A stretch of 40,347 nucleotides of DNA, taken from positions 1 through 40,347 of the forward strand of contig CASFPO010000025.1 in assembly GCA_949296805.1 (NCBI GenBank). The letters are read 5' to 3'. Under the pieces are notes generated by a model, which saw nothing but the letters and a program-made list of their open reading frames with translations, had not been told where the DNA came from and searched no databases. The DNA is from an uncultured Bacillota bacterium. Lineage in GTDB: Bacteria; Bacillota; Clostridia; Christensenellales; UBA1242. Position 1 is the first letter of the stretch; each line of letters starts with the position of its first letter. A program made the translations under genes and the position numbers. Shown one piece after another: positions 16,934 through 26,177 of the stretch.

Positions 16934-17747
16934 TGTGATAGTTTTTGCGATAGTATTGATAATAATACTATCTTTTACTGTGTTTTCTCTTAAAAGTATA
17001 GAACTTGACTGGAGAACAAGTAAATTAAATATCAAGCAGACCGATGAAGAAATAATTTCAAGTTGCGAATTTGATTATGGCGGTAGCGTTTTTTTTAAAA
17101 ACAAAGATGAGTATATTGAAAAAATAGAAAGAATCTATCCATATATTAAGGTAATTAATATTGAAGTAGTTTTTCCATCAAAATATGTAATTCATGTTGC
17201 TGAAAGGCAGGAAATCTTTGCCATAGAGCATGAAAATCTTGTGTATGTATGTGATGAAGATTTTAAAGTTTTGTCAATAAGCGACAATCTCTCCGAGCAA
17301 ACAAATGCAATGCTCGTCACAGGGCTTAAAATTTTGGGGACAAGCTATGCGGTAGGCGAATTTATGGAGGTAGAAGGCTACCTGCCTATCTACTCAGCTT
17401 TATATGAAAATAACAGAAATTTAGGCGAGCAATTAGCTATGATTGAAAGTATAGAGTTTACAACAGAATTTGATGAAAACATAAAAGAAGAACAAGAAGC
17501 TATTATTTTAAAATTTTTAAATGGACAAACATATAAAATTATAAATGCTGGCTATGGATTAAGCTATAAAGTAGAACTTATGTTAGATGTTTTTTCACAA
17601 TTTATCAATTTTATCGGCAAAGATTACAATGACACAATTTTGACAGAAGAAAATCTTAAGAATGCAACCTTTGAAATAAGAAATTATTATGATTACAGAG
17701 TGTATGGCGAAGAAGATTGTTTTTTTACCATCATCTTTAATTCTTAA
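16905..17747 (+). CDS. divIB: Division protein DivIB/FtsQ with POTRA-like domain
   Basis: This 280-residue bitopic membrane protein has a short basic cytoplasmic start (MKKK), one membrane helix at about residues 5-29, then an extracytoplasmic POTRA-like domain. IKVINIEVVFPSKYVIHVAERQ matches the conserved FtsQ/DivIB stretch. It is predicted to scaffold the septal synthase complex. The sequence overlaps murA, with AAAGGA before the ATG, and precedes ftsA, the normal position for ftsQ/divIB. Overall similarity in this family is low, so the call leans on topology and position. Confidence 0.85.
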   Translation: MKKKWIIAISVIVFAIVLIIILSFTVFSLKSIELDWRTSKLNIKQTDEEIISSCEFDYGGSVFFKNKDEYIEKIERIYPYIKVINIEVVFPSKYVIHVAERQEIFAIEHENLVYVCDEDFKVLSISDNLSEQTNAMLVTGLKILGTSYAVGEFMEVEGYLPIYSALYENNRNLGEQLAMIESIEFTTEFDENIKEEQEAIILKFLNGQTYKIINAGYGLSYKVELMLDVFSQFINFIGKDYNDTILTEENLKNATFEIRNYYDYRVYGEEDCFFTIIFNS

Positions 17748-17818
17748 AACTATTTTGTACTTATTGTAATAGAAATTCTAGCAATCTTTATATATTTATA
17801 GAAAATATTCTCTAGTTG

Positions 17819-17847
17819 TTGACAATAAATAGTTTTTGCGTTATTAT
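17819..17847 (+). promoter_or_regulatory. Strong sigma-A-type promoter of ftsA
   Basis: TTGACA at 17819-17824, a 17-base spacer, and TATTAT at 17842-17847. Transcription would start roughly 10 bases before the ATG at 17864, with AAGGTG in between, giving a very short leader. Confidence 0.75.
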
Positions 17848-17863
17848 TTTACTAAGGTGCAGA

Positions 17864-18991
17864 ATGAAAAATAATTTTGTTTTGGTATTTGATATTGGCT
17901 CTTTAAAAATGCGTGCTATTTATGCAGGAAAGGGGCTAAATAATACATTTAATATTAGAGGGTATAAGGAGATTGATTATGATGGGTTCTATCAAGGAAA
18001 TTTTATTATGCCAGAAAAAATATCGTCATTGATAGAACAACTTATATCCAGCCTAGATATTAGTGCTAGGGATGTTGAAAAAGTTTACATTGGCGTACCT
18101 GCGGAATTTTCATCGGTTGTCAGAACAGAAGTTTCTGTAAATTTTGGCAACAAACGAAAAATAAAAAAATCTGATATAGATTCGCTGTTTTATATGGCAA
18201 GCGAAAAAGCTAAAAATAATAATGTTGAAGTTGTTAGTGTCAATCCTATTTCCTACAGCCTTGATGACGGAAGATTGTCTTTAGAGCCTATAGGCGAAAT
18301 TGCATCAAGTATAAGTGCAAATCTTTCCATTATATATGGAGATAAAAAATTTATAGATATGTTTAACACTATAGTGGCTGGACTGAATTTTATGTCTGTT
18401 GAATACATATCAGAGCCATTAAGTCAAGCACTGTACATAATTCCAAAAGAGAGAAGAGAAGACCTTTCGTTGCTGATTGATGTAGGCGATTTAACTACAA
18501 GCATATCTTTTGTAAAAGGTAATGGCTTGTATGGGCTTACTAGTTTCTCCCGTGGAGGAGGCTTTATTACCAATGATTTAGCTGAGGCTTTTGACCTTTC
18601 TATGAATGAAGCTGATAAATTAAAACGCCAAATTGTTCTTTCGCTTAAAGGGAAAGCAAGCGACTTTTATGAACTAACGGCAGATTTAGGTAAAATAATT
18701 AAAATTCCTTTAAATAATGCAAATGAGGTTGTTGGTTATAGAATTGATGAACTTGCTGAGGTAATTGCAAAGTGTGTACAGTTGCACACAAAAGAATTTC
18801 TGCAATATTTACCTATCTATCTTACAGGTGCTGGAATATGTAAGATAAAGGGAGGAAGAGATTATCTTGCCAAAGGTTTGGGAAGAAATGTGAGTTATGG
18901 CATGCCTCCACTTCCTGGTAAAGACAAACCTGAGCTTGCTTCGGTGTTTTCACTTTTAAATAGTGCTTTATTATCAAGTAAGTTACATTAA
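17864..18991 (+). CDS. ftsA: Actin-like division protein FtsA
   Basis: The 375-residue protein is an actin-fold ATPase that tethers FtsZ to the membrane. Motifs: FDIGSLKMRAIYAG (phosphate 1), a central SHS2-like insertion beginning around KVYIGVPAEFSS, LLIDVGDLTTSISF (phosphate 2) and YLTGAGICKIKG (adenosine). The protein is shorter than many FtsA proteins (about 400-440), and no clear C-terminal amphipathic membrane helix is evident, so membrane attachment may depend on SepF, encoded at 31153. AAGGTG precedes the ATG at 17864; the ORF's upstream 16 codons overlap the promoter and are rejected. Confidence 0.88.
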   Translation: MKNNFVLVFDIGSLKMRAIYAGKGLNNTFNIRGYKEIDYDGFYQGNFIMPEKISSLIEQLISSLDISARDVEKVYIGVPAEFSSVVRTEVSVNFGNKRKIKKSDIDSLFYMASEKAKNNNVEVVSVNPISYSLDDGRLSLEPIGEIASSISANLSIIYGDKKFIDMFNTIVAGLNFMSVEYISEPLSQALYIIPKERREDLSLLIDVGDLTTSISFVKGNGLYGLTSFSRGGGFITNDLAEAFDLSMNEADKLKRQIVLSLKGKASDFYELTADLGKIIKIPLNNANEVVGYRIDELAEVIAKCVQLHTKEFLQYLPIYLTGAGICKIKGGRDYLAKGLGRNVSYGMPPLPGKDKPELASVFSLLNSALLSSKLH

Positions 18992-19045
18992 TGTCAATCA
19001 TATACATTTACTTTAAAAATTCTTAGATAAATTTAATAAATACTC

Positions 19046-19073
19046 TTGATATTTTGAAAAAGTTTGCTATAAT
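19046..19073 (+). promoter_or_regulatory. Distal ftsZ promoter (P1)
   Basis: TTGATA at 19046-19051, a 16-base spacer and TATAAT at 19068-19073, preceded by TGC to give an extended -10. Confidence 0.65.
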
Positions 19074-19150
19074 AAGAAATGTATAATTATGCATAAAACA
19101 ACATAAAAAATGTGTTTTTATACATTTTATAAAAAAATTTATTGTTTTGA

Positions 19151-19179
19151 TTGCAAATTTATTCAAAATATATTACAAT
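19151..19179 (+). promoter_or_regulatory. Proximal ftsZ promoter (P2)
   Basis: TTGCAA at 19151-19156, a 17-base spacer and TACAAT at 19174-19179. The resulting leader would contain the hairpin CCAAG/CTTGG at 19198-19217 shortly before the ribosome binding site. Confidence 0.6.
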
Positions 19180-19235
19180 ATAGACAATAAAAAGATTCCA
19201 AGGGAGATATCGCTTGGTTATAAGAGGAGAGGGTT

Positions 19236-20435
19236 ATGGATAATATGAGAACGTCTGTTGCAAAAATTAAGGTTGTAGGTGTTGGCGGTGGCGGTAATAA
19301 CGCTGTTAATCGTATGATTGATGCAGGTGTGAGTTCTGCTGAGTTTGTAGCGGTCAACACTGACCAGCAAGCACTTCTTATAAGCAAGGCGGAAACAAGA
19401 CTTCAAATAGGAGAGCGCTTAACTAATGGACTTGGTGCAGGCGCAAGACCAGAAATAGGTCAAAAAGCGGCAGAGGAAAGTAAAACCTCAATTACAGAAA
19501 TGCTGAAAGGTACAAATCTTGTATTTATTACCGCTGGAATGGGTGGCGGTACTGGTACAGGTGCAGCCCCAGTTATAGCTCAAATTGCTAAAGAGCTGGG
19601 AATCCTTACAATTGCCGTTATAACTAAGCCTTTTAGTTTTGAAGGCCCGGTAAGAGCTAAAAATGCCGAAGATGGTCTTGAAAAACTCAGAAAATTTGTT
19701 GATGCACTAGTTGTTATTCCAAATGAAAAATTACTTCAAATTGTTCCTAAAAAGACTCCTATTTCAGAATCGTTTAGGTTTGCTGACGATGTTCTAAGAC
19801 AAGGGGTTCAAGGAATAAGCGATTTAATTGTTTATCCTGGCCTTATTAACCTTGATTTTGCTGATGTAACAACTATTATGAAAGATAAAGGTCTTGCCCA
19901 TATGGGTATAGGTTATGGCACTGGCGATAACAAAGCTTTAGATGCAGTAAAGCAAGCAGTGGCAAGCCCGCTTTTAGAAACAACTATTGAGGGTGCAACA
20001 GGAATTCTTATAAACATAAAGGGTGGAAATGACCTTACACAAGATGATATCAGTGAGTCTGCGGCACTTGTAAGAGAAGTAGTAGATGAAAGCTGTAACA
20101 TCATATTAGGTACAAGTATTGACGAGAATATGCACGATGAGGTTGAAATTACTCTGATTGCGACAGGCTTTCCTAACCCTAACGACGAAAGACGAGAAGA
20201 GGAAAAGAGAAAGGAAGTAGAAAATGCTCGTTCAATTGGCAATATGGGACAAAAACCTAAATTTGATGCAAGGAGTATGTTCTCAAGCTACGCTCAAAAA
20301 GAAAGGCAGGAGGAAGAGAAAAAACCAAATGTATCTCTTGAGAGTAGAGATGATATAACTTCGTCACGAATTGATGTAAAATCAACTAATGTACCACCTT
20401 GGATTGAAAAATTAAGAAAAAATAAAAAAATATAG
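19236..20435 (+). CDS. ftsZ: Cell division tubulin FtsZ
   Basis: This 399-residue GTPase forms the Z ring. [16 protein letters not shown] near the start and the tubulin signature GGGTGTG at 103-109 bind GTP; the T7 region [11 protein letters not shown] supplies the catalytic aspartate. The globular domain ends near residue 318. A charged linker rich in E, K and R follows, and then the conserved C-terminal peptide around [13 protein letters not shown], the docking site for FtsA and SepF. AGAGGAGAGGG precedes the ATG. Two promoters and a terminator after the stop indicate that ftsZ can be expressed on its own, uncoupled from ftsA. Confidence 0.98.
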   Translation: MDNMRTSVAKIKVVGVGGGGNNAVNRMIDAGVSSAEFVAVNTDQQALLISKAETRLQIGERLTNGLGAGARPEIGQKAAEESKTSITEMLKGTNLVFITAGMGGGTGTGAAPVIAQIAKELGILTIAVITKPFSFEGPVRAKNAEDGLEKLRKFVDALVVIPNEKLLQIVPKKTPISESFRFADDVLRQGVQGISDLIVYPGLINLDFADVTTIMKDKGLAHMGIGYGTGDNKALDAVKQAVASPLLETTIEGATGILINIKGGNDLTQDDISESAALVREVVDESCNIILGTSIDENMHDEVEITLIATGFPNPNDERREEEKRKEVENARSIGNMGQKPKFDARSMFSSYAQKERQEEEKKPNVSLESRDDITSSRIDVKSTNVPPWIEKLRKNKKI

Positions 20436-20457
20436 TAACTTTACAATAATATAAAGG

Positions 20458-20484
20458 TCACACTTATTAAAGTGTGATTTTTTT
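20458..20484 (+). terminator. Intrinsic terminator after ftsZ
   Basis: TCACACTT at 20458-20465, loop ATTA, AAGTGTGA at 20470-20477, then T7. Confidence 0.9.
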
Positions 20485-20575
20485 ATTTATATCAAGCCAA
20501 TTTATTACATTTTTGTATAGATTTCTTATTGTGAAATAATATTTTTTTATATAAACTTTAAATAAAAGAGGGTGT

Positions 20576-21376
20576 ATGAAAATAATTATTGAAGAAACTC
20601 TTTTAATAAGTTTAATCTTAAATAGTTTTATAATAAAACTAACCGCTTTATTTTTAAAAGAAAGAGCAAGATTATGGCTACTTTCTTCGCTTATTTTAAG
20701 TGCAATTTCTATAATTTTGCCTGCTTTTCAGATAAATATTATTTTGAAAATTTTGATAATTGTGCTTTCTAGCAATGTACTTGTATGTATATCATTTAAA
20801 TTTTCAAGCTTTAAAAGATATTGTACTTTGTTTTGTGCATTTATTTTAAACACCTTTGTTTTTGGGGGAGGTTGCTATGCAGTTCAAAACCTTGTAGGAG
20901 CATTTCCGTTATTTTGCACGGCAATAATCTCTGCCATTATATATATTATCTCTAAGATGATAATAAATTATCAACAAAGGTTAGACAAAATAAAAAGGTT
21001 TACATATAACGTTATGCTTAAAGATGGCGACAAGGTTATCTATGAAGAAGGCTATTTGGATAGCGGGAATGTGCTTTACGATACTATTACAAAAAAGCCT
21101 ATTATTCTTGTAACATATGAGGTATTTAATAAGATCTATCAAAATATAAATTATATTAATGCTTTAACTAAAAATATCGATAAATCAATAGTTAAAGATG
21201 CCCATTATGTCAAGATAAATGGAGTTGGTAGTGGAACAAGTATTTTAGTTTTTACAATTGACGAAATGCTTATCAATAACGAAAAATCTTTTAAAGATGT
21301 AGCGGTTGGTTTGTCATTTTCTAATTTTGATAAAAGTTTTGGCAAAAAAATACTGTTAAACAATGGTTTAATATAA
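20576..21376 (+). CDS. spoIIGA: Sigma-E processing peptidase SpoIIGA
   Basis: This 266-residue protein has five predicted membrane helices in residues 1-130 and a cytoplasmic aspartic protease-like domain after them. D162-S-G-N in YLDSGNVLYD matches the active-site motif of SpoIIGA, which removes the pro-sequence of sigma-E in the mother cell after a signal from the forespore. VNGVGSG-like sequence (KINGVGSGTSILVF) follows as in the family. It lies 9 bases before sigE, the expected partner. The ribosome binding site (AGAGGGTGT) touches the ATG. I did not find a convincing Spo0A box upstream. Confidence 0.9.
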   Translation: MKIIIEETLLISLILNSFIIKLTALFLKERARLWLLSSLILSAISIILPAFQINIILKILIIVLSSNVLVCISFKFSSFKRYCTLFCAFILNTFVFGGGCYAVQNLVGAFPLFCTAIISAIIYIISKMIINYQQRLDKIKRFTYNVMLKDGDKVIYEEGYLDSGNVLYDTITKKPIILVTYEVFNKIYQNINYINALTKNIDKSIVKDAHYVKINGVGSGTSILVFTIDEMLINNEKSFKDVAVGLSFSNFDKSFGKKILLNNGLI

Positions 21377-21385
21377 GGAGTAATT

Positions 21386-22111
21386 ATGAAAAGATTGTTT
21401 TTTAAAATTAAATTGTTTTTATATAATTTGTTTCATAAAAATTCACTATTAGATGTAAAGAATATAGTCTGCTATCTCTGTGGGAATGATGAATTTCTTC
21501 CACCGCTTGACAGTGAGGAAGAAAACCGTCTTTTGTTGCTAAAAGAAAATGGAGATGCTAAAGCGACAGAAAAGCTGGTAGAACACAATCTAAGATTGGT
21601 TGTCTATATTGCTAAAAAGTTTGAAAATACAGGGATGGAGTTTGAAGACTTGATTTCAGTCGGGGCAATTGGATTGATTAAAGCGGTCAGGACTTTTAAG
21701 CTTGATAAAAATATAAGACTTGCAACCTATGCCTCACGCTGTATAGAAAATGAAATCCTTATGCAACTTAGAAAAGTGTCTAAATTGAAAAATGATATAA
21801 GCCTTGATAAACCTCTTTGTGAAGATGGAGATGGAAATCAAATGGTGCTTTCTGATATTTTGCCGTGCGAAGACGATCTTGAATCTCAAACGATAGACGC
21901 ACCAGCGGACAAGCAAATCATCAATGAACTGATTGGCAAACTTAATGCCAGAGAACAGGAAATTATGGTCCTTCGCTATGGACTGATGGGGCATCAAGAA
22001 CTCACTCAAAGAGAAGTTGCCCTAAAACTTGGCATCAGCCAAAGCTATATATCCCGTTTAGAAAAAAGAATTCTAAATGATATGAAAAATGAAATGGAAA
22101 AATTTTTATAA
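21386..22111 (+). CDS. sigE: Sporulation sigma factor SigE with pro-sequence
   Basis: This is a 241-residue sigma-70 family factor for early mother-cell transcription. The first 30 or so residues are basic and hydrophobic (MKRLFFKIKLFLYNLFHK), consistent with the membrane-associated pro-sequence removed by SpoIIGA. Region 2 has NLRLVVYIAKKFENTG, EDLISVGAIGLIKAV and ATYASRCIENEI; region 4 has REQEIMVLRYGL and SQSYISRLEKRI. It is preceded by AAGGAG and follows spoIIGA in the classic spoIIG operon order. Confidence 0.95.
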   Translation: MKRLFFKIKLFLYNLFHKNSLLDVKNIVCYLCGNDEFLPPLDSEEENRLLLLKENGDAKATEKLVEHNLRLVVYIAKKFENTGMEFEDLISVGAIGLIKAVRTFKLDKNIRLATYASRCIENEILMQLRKVSKLKNDISLDKPLCEDGDGNQMVLSDILPCEDDLESQTIDAPADKQIINELIGKLNAREQEIMVLRYGLMGHQELTQREVALKLGISQSYISRLEKRILNDMKNEMEKFL

Positions 22112-22286
22112 TTTAAAATTTTTATGAAAAATATTTTTTCGCTTGAAAGATAGAGTCAAATAAATAGTTGAAATAAATAAAAATGTTAAAATAAAAATTA
22201 AAAAAATGATTTTTTGTGCTATTTTTTGTCTAGTAAGTATAGATTTTAACTCTTTTGCAAATGATATACCTAAACTGGAGGAAGGT

Positions 22287-23060
22287 ATGTCATCAAAAGT
22301 CAGTATTGCAGGTATTGACACCACAAAGTTGCCCAAGCTCACAAATAACGATTTGTTGGAGCTTATGAAAAAAGTAAAAGCTGGCGATGCAAGAGCTAGA
22401 GATTATTTTGTTGTGGCAAACCTTAGGCTTGTTCTATCTGTCGTGCATAGGTTTAGTAGTAAATGTGATAGGGCAGATGATATGTTCCAAGTTGGATGCG
22501 TTGGACTTATGAAAGCAATTGATAACTTTGACGAAAGCTTAAATGTAAAGTTCTCTACCTACGCAGTGCCTATGATTGTGGGAGAGATACGCAGATATCT
22601 TCGAGATAATAACTCAGTTAGAGTCAGCAGGTCGCTTCGGGATATTGCCTATAAAGCTCTGCAAGCTAAAGATGAACTTGCCAAAAAGTCAGTTGATGAG
22701 CCGTCGGTTGAAGCTATTGCCAAAGCAATAGATACCCCTGTTAAAACTGTAACTTTTGCACTAGACGCTATCAGCGACACCGTCTCTTTAAGCGATCCTA
22801 TATATAATGATGGTAGTGATACAATAGAACTCCTTGACCAAATAGCAGACACAAAAAATACCGATGACAATATGCATGAAAATATTTCCATTAAGGATGC
22901 AATAAAAGTGCTTCCGCTTAGAGAAAGAGAAATCTTGATGATGCGCTACTATGTGGGTAAAACTCAAACAGAAGTAAGCGAAGAGATAGGCATCTCTCAA
23001 GCTCAGGTCTCCCGCCTTGAAAAAAACGCTTTAAAACATATTAAAGACTTTTTGGTTTAA
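22287..23060 (+). CDS. sigG: Forespore sigma factor SigG
   Basis: This is a 257-residue sigma-70 family factor for late forespore genes. The N-terminal segment (VSIAGIDTTKLPKLTNNDL) is the SigG-type start. NLRLVLSVVHRF, ADDMFQVGCVGLMKAIDNFD, VPMIVGEIRRYLRDNN and SRSLRDIAYKALQ are near-identical to SigG family sequence. The start is ATG 22287, directly after GGAGGAAGG; the open frame to 22206 lacks this support. The 175-base gap after sigE is large enough for a separate forespore promoter: GTATA near 22236 resembles a SigF/SigG -35, but the -10 match is poor. Confidence 0.95.
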   Translation: MSSKVSIAGIDTTKLPKLTNNDLLELMKKVKAGDARARDYFVVANLRLVLSVVHRFSSKCDRADDMFQVGCVGLMKAIDNFDESLNVKFSTYAVPMIVGEIRRYLRDNNSVRVSRSLRDIAYKALQAKDELAKKSVDEPSVEAIAKAIDTPVKTVTFALDAISDTVSLSDPIYNDGSDTIELLDQIADTKNTDDNMHENISIKDAIKVLPLREREILMMRYYVGKTQTEVSEEIGISQAQVSRLEKNALKHIKDFLV

Positions 23061-23076
23061 AAATGTTAAAATATAT

Positions 23077-23105
23077 AAAATAGAGAATTTTTTCTCTATT
23101 TTTTA
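23077..23105 (+). terminator. Intrinsic terminator after sigG
   Basis: AAATAGAGAA pairs with TTCTCTATTT across a short T loop, followed by a T tract at about 23099-23104. Confidence 0.75.
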
Positions 23106-23169
23106 TTGTCATTATTGTATATTTACTAAATGTTTAGCTTTTTAAGCTTATAAAAAACAAGCAAATCGC

Positions 23170-23199
23170 TTGACAAATTATTGTGTTTGGGGATAAAAT
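23170..23199 (+). promoter_or_regulatory. Promoter of the leucine-rich-repeat surface protein gene
   Basis: TTGACA at 23170-23175 and TAAAAT at 23194-23199 with an 18-base spacer. The roughly 105-base leader contains the hairpin CTAGGC-TATC-GCCTAG at 23249-23264; it has no T-run, so it may affect message stability or translation instead of termination. Confidence 0.7.
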
Positions 23200-23311
23200 A
23201 AAGTAGCAACTGAGAATGTTTTATTGTAAATATTAAAATCGTGTGATGCTAGGCTATCGCCTAGTGGATAAAAAAAGAAAAAATTATACAAAATATACAA
23301 AGGAGAAGGAT

Positions 23312-25888
23312 ATGAAAAGTCAAAGTGTTAAATTTGTCAGTTTAATTTCTTTGTGTTTGCTAGCAATCGCAATGTTTGTAGTGGGTGTTTGGGCGGTTAC
23401 AGCACCTTCTTTAAATATTAACGGTAATGTTGATATGGCGGTAGGCACTAACGCCCTTTACATAAAGGACTTGCGTATTAAAGATGCTGATGACCCTTCA
23501 ACTGGTACAACCTTTGAAAACTTTGATCCAGGCTTTGTACATAACAATATCCCTGTCAATCTTGGACGGATTGAACGAACCTCTAGCTTTATCCTTTTGT
23601 TTGACGTTGTAAATACCACCACTACTTATTATATGGCAAGTACAAACTCAACTGTATCAGGTGCAACCTTGTCGGCTGAAGGCATTTTAATGAACAGTGG
23701 CATCAGCCCAACTGAAGCTGTTACCACCTCAGAAATTTCTGGTACAATATCGCTAACAGTCACTTTAACCTCTTCAAGCCCAGTCACTTTAAATAATGTA
23801 GTGATAAATTTTGAAGAAACTAGCGGTATAACAGTTTACTCCACTGACTCAACAAGAGGTACAGGCTATGCTACCGGCGTTGCTATAGATGGTCAAACTG
23901 TTACCTTAAATGCAGAATTTACAGAAGACCTTGAGGCTGACTTTTTAGGTTGGCGTGTTGGTAGTGCCACCGGCGAAGTTATCTCAACCTTGCCAGAATA
24001 TACCTTTACCTTTAACGAAGGCGATCCAACAACCTACTATGCTGAATTTACCGAACCTAATACCTTTTTAACATATAGCACACTTTCAACAAATACAGTG
24101 GAAGTTTCTGGGGGTATTGGCAATCGGCCGACAGAAATTATTATCCCAGCTATGATTTTTAGATCAGATATACCTGCGTCAAGAGTTACTGAGATTGGTT
24201 ATGGAGCTTTTGACTACGAATATACAATTACAAGCATAACCATACCTGACACAATTATTACAATCGGCGAAAATGCTTTTTATATGAACCAAGCTGTTAC
24301 AGAATATAATTTTGGAGAAAATAGTCAGTTAACAACAATAGAACAACGTGCTTTTTATAGAAATATTCTTTTACAAAGCATAGAACTTCCAAATACTGTA
24401 ACATATATTGGGTTCGAAGGCTTTATTGAGTGTTCAAGTCTAACTAGTTTCACTATTCCAGAAAATGTTGAAACAATTGGAAGCTATGCACTTCTTCATT
24501 TGACTAATTTAACACAGTTAATAATTGAAAGTGCTACAGTATATCAATCGGCAACCGAGCCATATTCTGTGGGATCTGTACTAAGCGATAGCAATAATAA
24601 TGCAAGGATTTATGTCCCTATTGATATTGTGGATAATTATGATAGCACTTATCTTGAAAATACTAATAACTACGTAAGAACTACAAGTGGTAATTATTAT
24701 ATATTTACCAAAGCTTTAGGTTTTACCTTTACAACTTCGGGCTCTAATGGTACACTTACTGGTTATACTGGTAGTGCTACAAGCGTGACAATTCCAGAAA
24801 CGTTCTCATTAATTAATGGTGTAGCTGTTGCTGGAACTGACTACACTGTTACAGCGATTGGGATAAATGCTTTTGGTTACAATTCAACTTTAAGAAGTAT
24901 AACAATACCAGATTGTATCACAAGTATAGGAGATGCTGCATTTAGGTTTTGTTCAAACTTACAAAGCATAACAATCCCAGACACTCTTGCAACTATAGGA
25001 GAAAGTGCTTTTGCTTATTGTACAAATTTACAAAGCATAACATTGCCAGCAAATTTAAAGGCTGTAAACATTGGGCAGAGTGCTTTTTCCAATTGTTCTA
25101 GTTTAGAAACTGTTATAGTAGAAAGTGCAGATGTTTATGAAGATTTGATAAATGAAGAGAGCTGGAGAGGCGGCGGCATTTTAAGAAATATGGACGCTCA
25201 AATATATGTACCGCAAAGTATAGTTAGCAGTTATACTAATAACTATCTAACTAATACTTCATATTATACTAGAACTACAAGTGGTAGCTATTATGTCTTT
25301 ACTAGAATTACTTTAGATTTTACCTTTACAACATCAGGTAGCAGGGCTACACTTACTGGCTACACTGGTAGTGCTACAAGCGTGACCATTCCAAAGACTT
25401 TTTCGCTATTTAATGGTGTGGCTGTTGCTGGAGCAATCTATACTGTCACAGCGATTGGAGCTAGTGCATTTGAAGGAAATACAATAGTAAGAAATATAAC
25501 AATCCCAGATACTGTAACAAGCATAGGGGCTAGTGCTTTTTATGGATGTACCAATTTGCAGACTGTTACAGTGCCAGATGCGGTTGATTTTATAGGAGAT
25601 TTTGCATTTTATAATTGCAGTAATCTAACTAGCATAACCATTCCAGTTGGTGTTACAGTGATAAGTACATCTACTTTTACTAACTGCGACAATTTAAAAA
25701 CTGTTACTATAGAAAGTCCGGATATATATGAGGATCTGCAAACACCTACATCTTGTTATGGGCTCATACAGCATGCAGAAACAATATATGTACCACAAAA
25801 CATAGTTAACGACTACACAAATTATTATATTACCTCCGCTTATGTTATGACGTCGAGTGGTAGCTATTATGTATTCACAAATTCCTGA
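23312..25888 (+). CDS. Secreted BspA-type leucine-rich-repeat surface protein
   Basis: This 858-residue exported protein begins with a basic segment and one hydrophobic helix (residues about 8-30, ending GVWAV), then a beta-rich domain with a short aromatic-Gly-Trp repeat (ADFLGWRVG). From about residue 290 there are many BspA/LRR_5 units of the form tAIGesAFyxCtnLqsItIPdtv. Such proteins bind host or partner surfaces in other bacteria. Three blocks end alike, with IYVP-x-x-IV and a TTSGxYYVFT tail (TSSGSYYVFT in the last). Two blocks share a long near-identical module. No LPxTG or C-terminal membrane helix is seen. AAAGGAGAAGG fixes the start at 23312; the longer frame to 23243 crosses the leader hairpin. 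Confidence 0.82.
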   Translation: MKSQSVKFVSLISLCLLAIAMFVVGVWAVTAPSLNINGNVDMAVGTNALYIKDLRIKDADDPSTGTTFENFDPGFVHNNIPVNLGRIERTSSFILLFDVVNTTTTYYMASTNSTVSGATLSAEGILMNSGISPTEAVTTSEISGTISLTVTLTSSSPVTLNNVVINFEETSGITVYSTDSTRGTGYATGVAIDGQTVTLNAEFTEDLEADFLGWRVGSATGEVISTLPEYTFTFNEGDPTTYYAEFTEPNTFLTYSTLSTNTVEVSGGIGNRPTEIIIPAMIFRSDIPASRVTEIGYGAFDYEYTITSITIPDTIITIGENAFYMNQAVTEYNFGENSQLTTIEQRAFYRNILLQSIELPNTVTYIGFEGFIECSSLTSFTIPENVETIGSYALLHLTNLTQLIIESATVYQSATEPYSVGSVLSDSNNNARIYVPIDIVDNYDSTYLENTNNYVRTTSGNYYIFTKALGFTFTTSGSNGTLTGYTGSATSVTIPETFSLINGVAVAGTDYTVTAIGINAFGYNSTLRSITIPDCITSIGDAAFRFCSNLQSITIPDTLATIGESAFAYCTNLQSITLPANLKAVNIGQSAFSNCSSLETVIVESADVYEDLINEESWRGGGILRNMDAQIYVPQSIVSSYTNNYLTNTSYYTRTTSGSYYVFTRITLDFTFTTSGSRATLTGYTGSATSVTIPKTFSLFNGVAVAGAIYTVTAIGASAFEGNTIVRNITIPDTVTSIGASAFYGCTNLQTVTVPDAVDFIGDFAFYNCSNLTSITIPVGVTVISTSTFTNCDNLKTVTIESPDIYEDLQTPTSCYGLIQHAETIYVPQNIVNDYTNYYITSAYVMTSSGSYYVFTNS
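24722..24861 (+). repeat. Module repeat copy 1 inside the leucine-rich-repeat gene
   Basis: A 140-base segment starting TTTACCTTTACAAC and ending GCGATTGG is highly similar to 25319-25458. It encodes FTFTTSGSNGTLTGYTGSAT and the following VAVAG and TVTAIG. Starts are 597 bases apart, exactly 199 codons. Confidence 0.85.
25319..25458 (+). repeat. Module repeat copy 2 inside the leucine-rich-repeat gene
   Basis: This is the second copy of the 140-base module, same length and frame as 24722-24861, with scattered substitutions. It points to in-frame duplication of a 199-codon unit. Confidence 0.85.
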
Positions 25889-25920
25889 TTGAGTGCAGTA
25901 AATAAAGTATGAGGCATATA

Positions 25921-25949
25921 AAGTGAACCTTGCGGGGTTCACTTTTTTA
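25921..25949 (+). terminator. Intrinsic terminator after the leucine-rich-repeat gene
   Basis: AAGTGAACC pairs with GGTTCACTT around a 6-base loop and continues into T6. Confidence 0.9.
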
Positions 25950-25979
25950 TAATTTTTCATAAAAATTGTGCCAAAAGAC

Positions 25980-26008
25980 TTGACAAGAGGGTAAAAACAA
26001 GGTACAAT
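25980..26008 (+). promoter_or_regulatory. Strong promoter of the rpsL-rpsG-fusA operon
   Basis: TTGACA at 25980-25985, a 17-base spacer and TACAAT at 26003-26008. Transcription would start near 26015, leaving a leader of about 410 bases before rpsL. Confidence 0.85.
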
Positions 26009-26177
26009 ACTTCACGTATGCTTCGTTGTCGGAGGCAATGCTTTTAAAATATACTAAAATTGGGATTAAAATTGCAATTTCTATTTTAGTATACGCTAGT
26101 TGTTAGCAGAAAGCATAAACAAACAGCAGGTGTTTTGGTGTTCTGTTTAAGCTTGATTTAAACGGGGCGATTGAAAG

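Noticed and set aside
22206..22286. An N-terminal hydrophobic extension on SigG from the first in-frame ATG
   Set aside because: The strong GGAGGAAGG lies immediately before ATG 22287 and SigG family members begin there. The extra residues come from the intergenic region.
23243..23311. A longer start for the leucine-rich-repeat protein
   Set aside because: It would translate through the leader hairpin and the ribosome binding site and put 23 charged residues ahead of a normal export signal.
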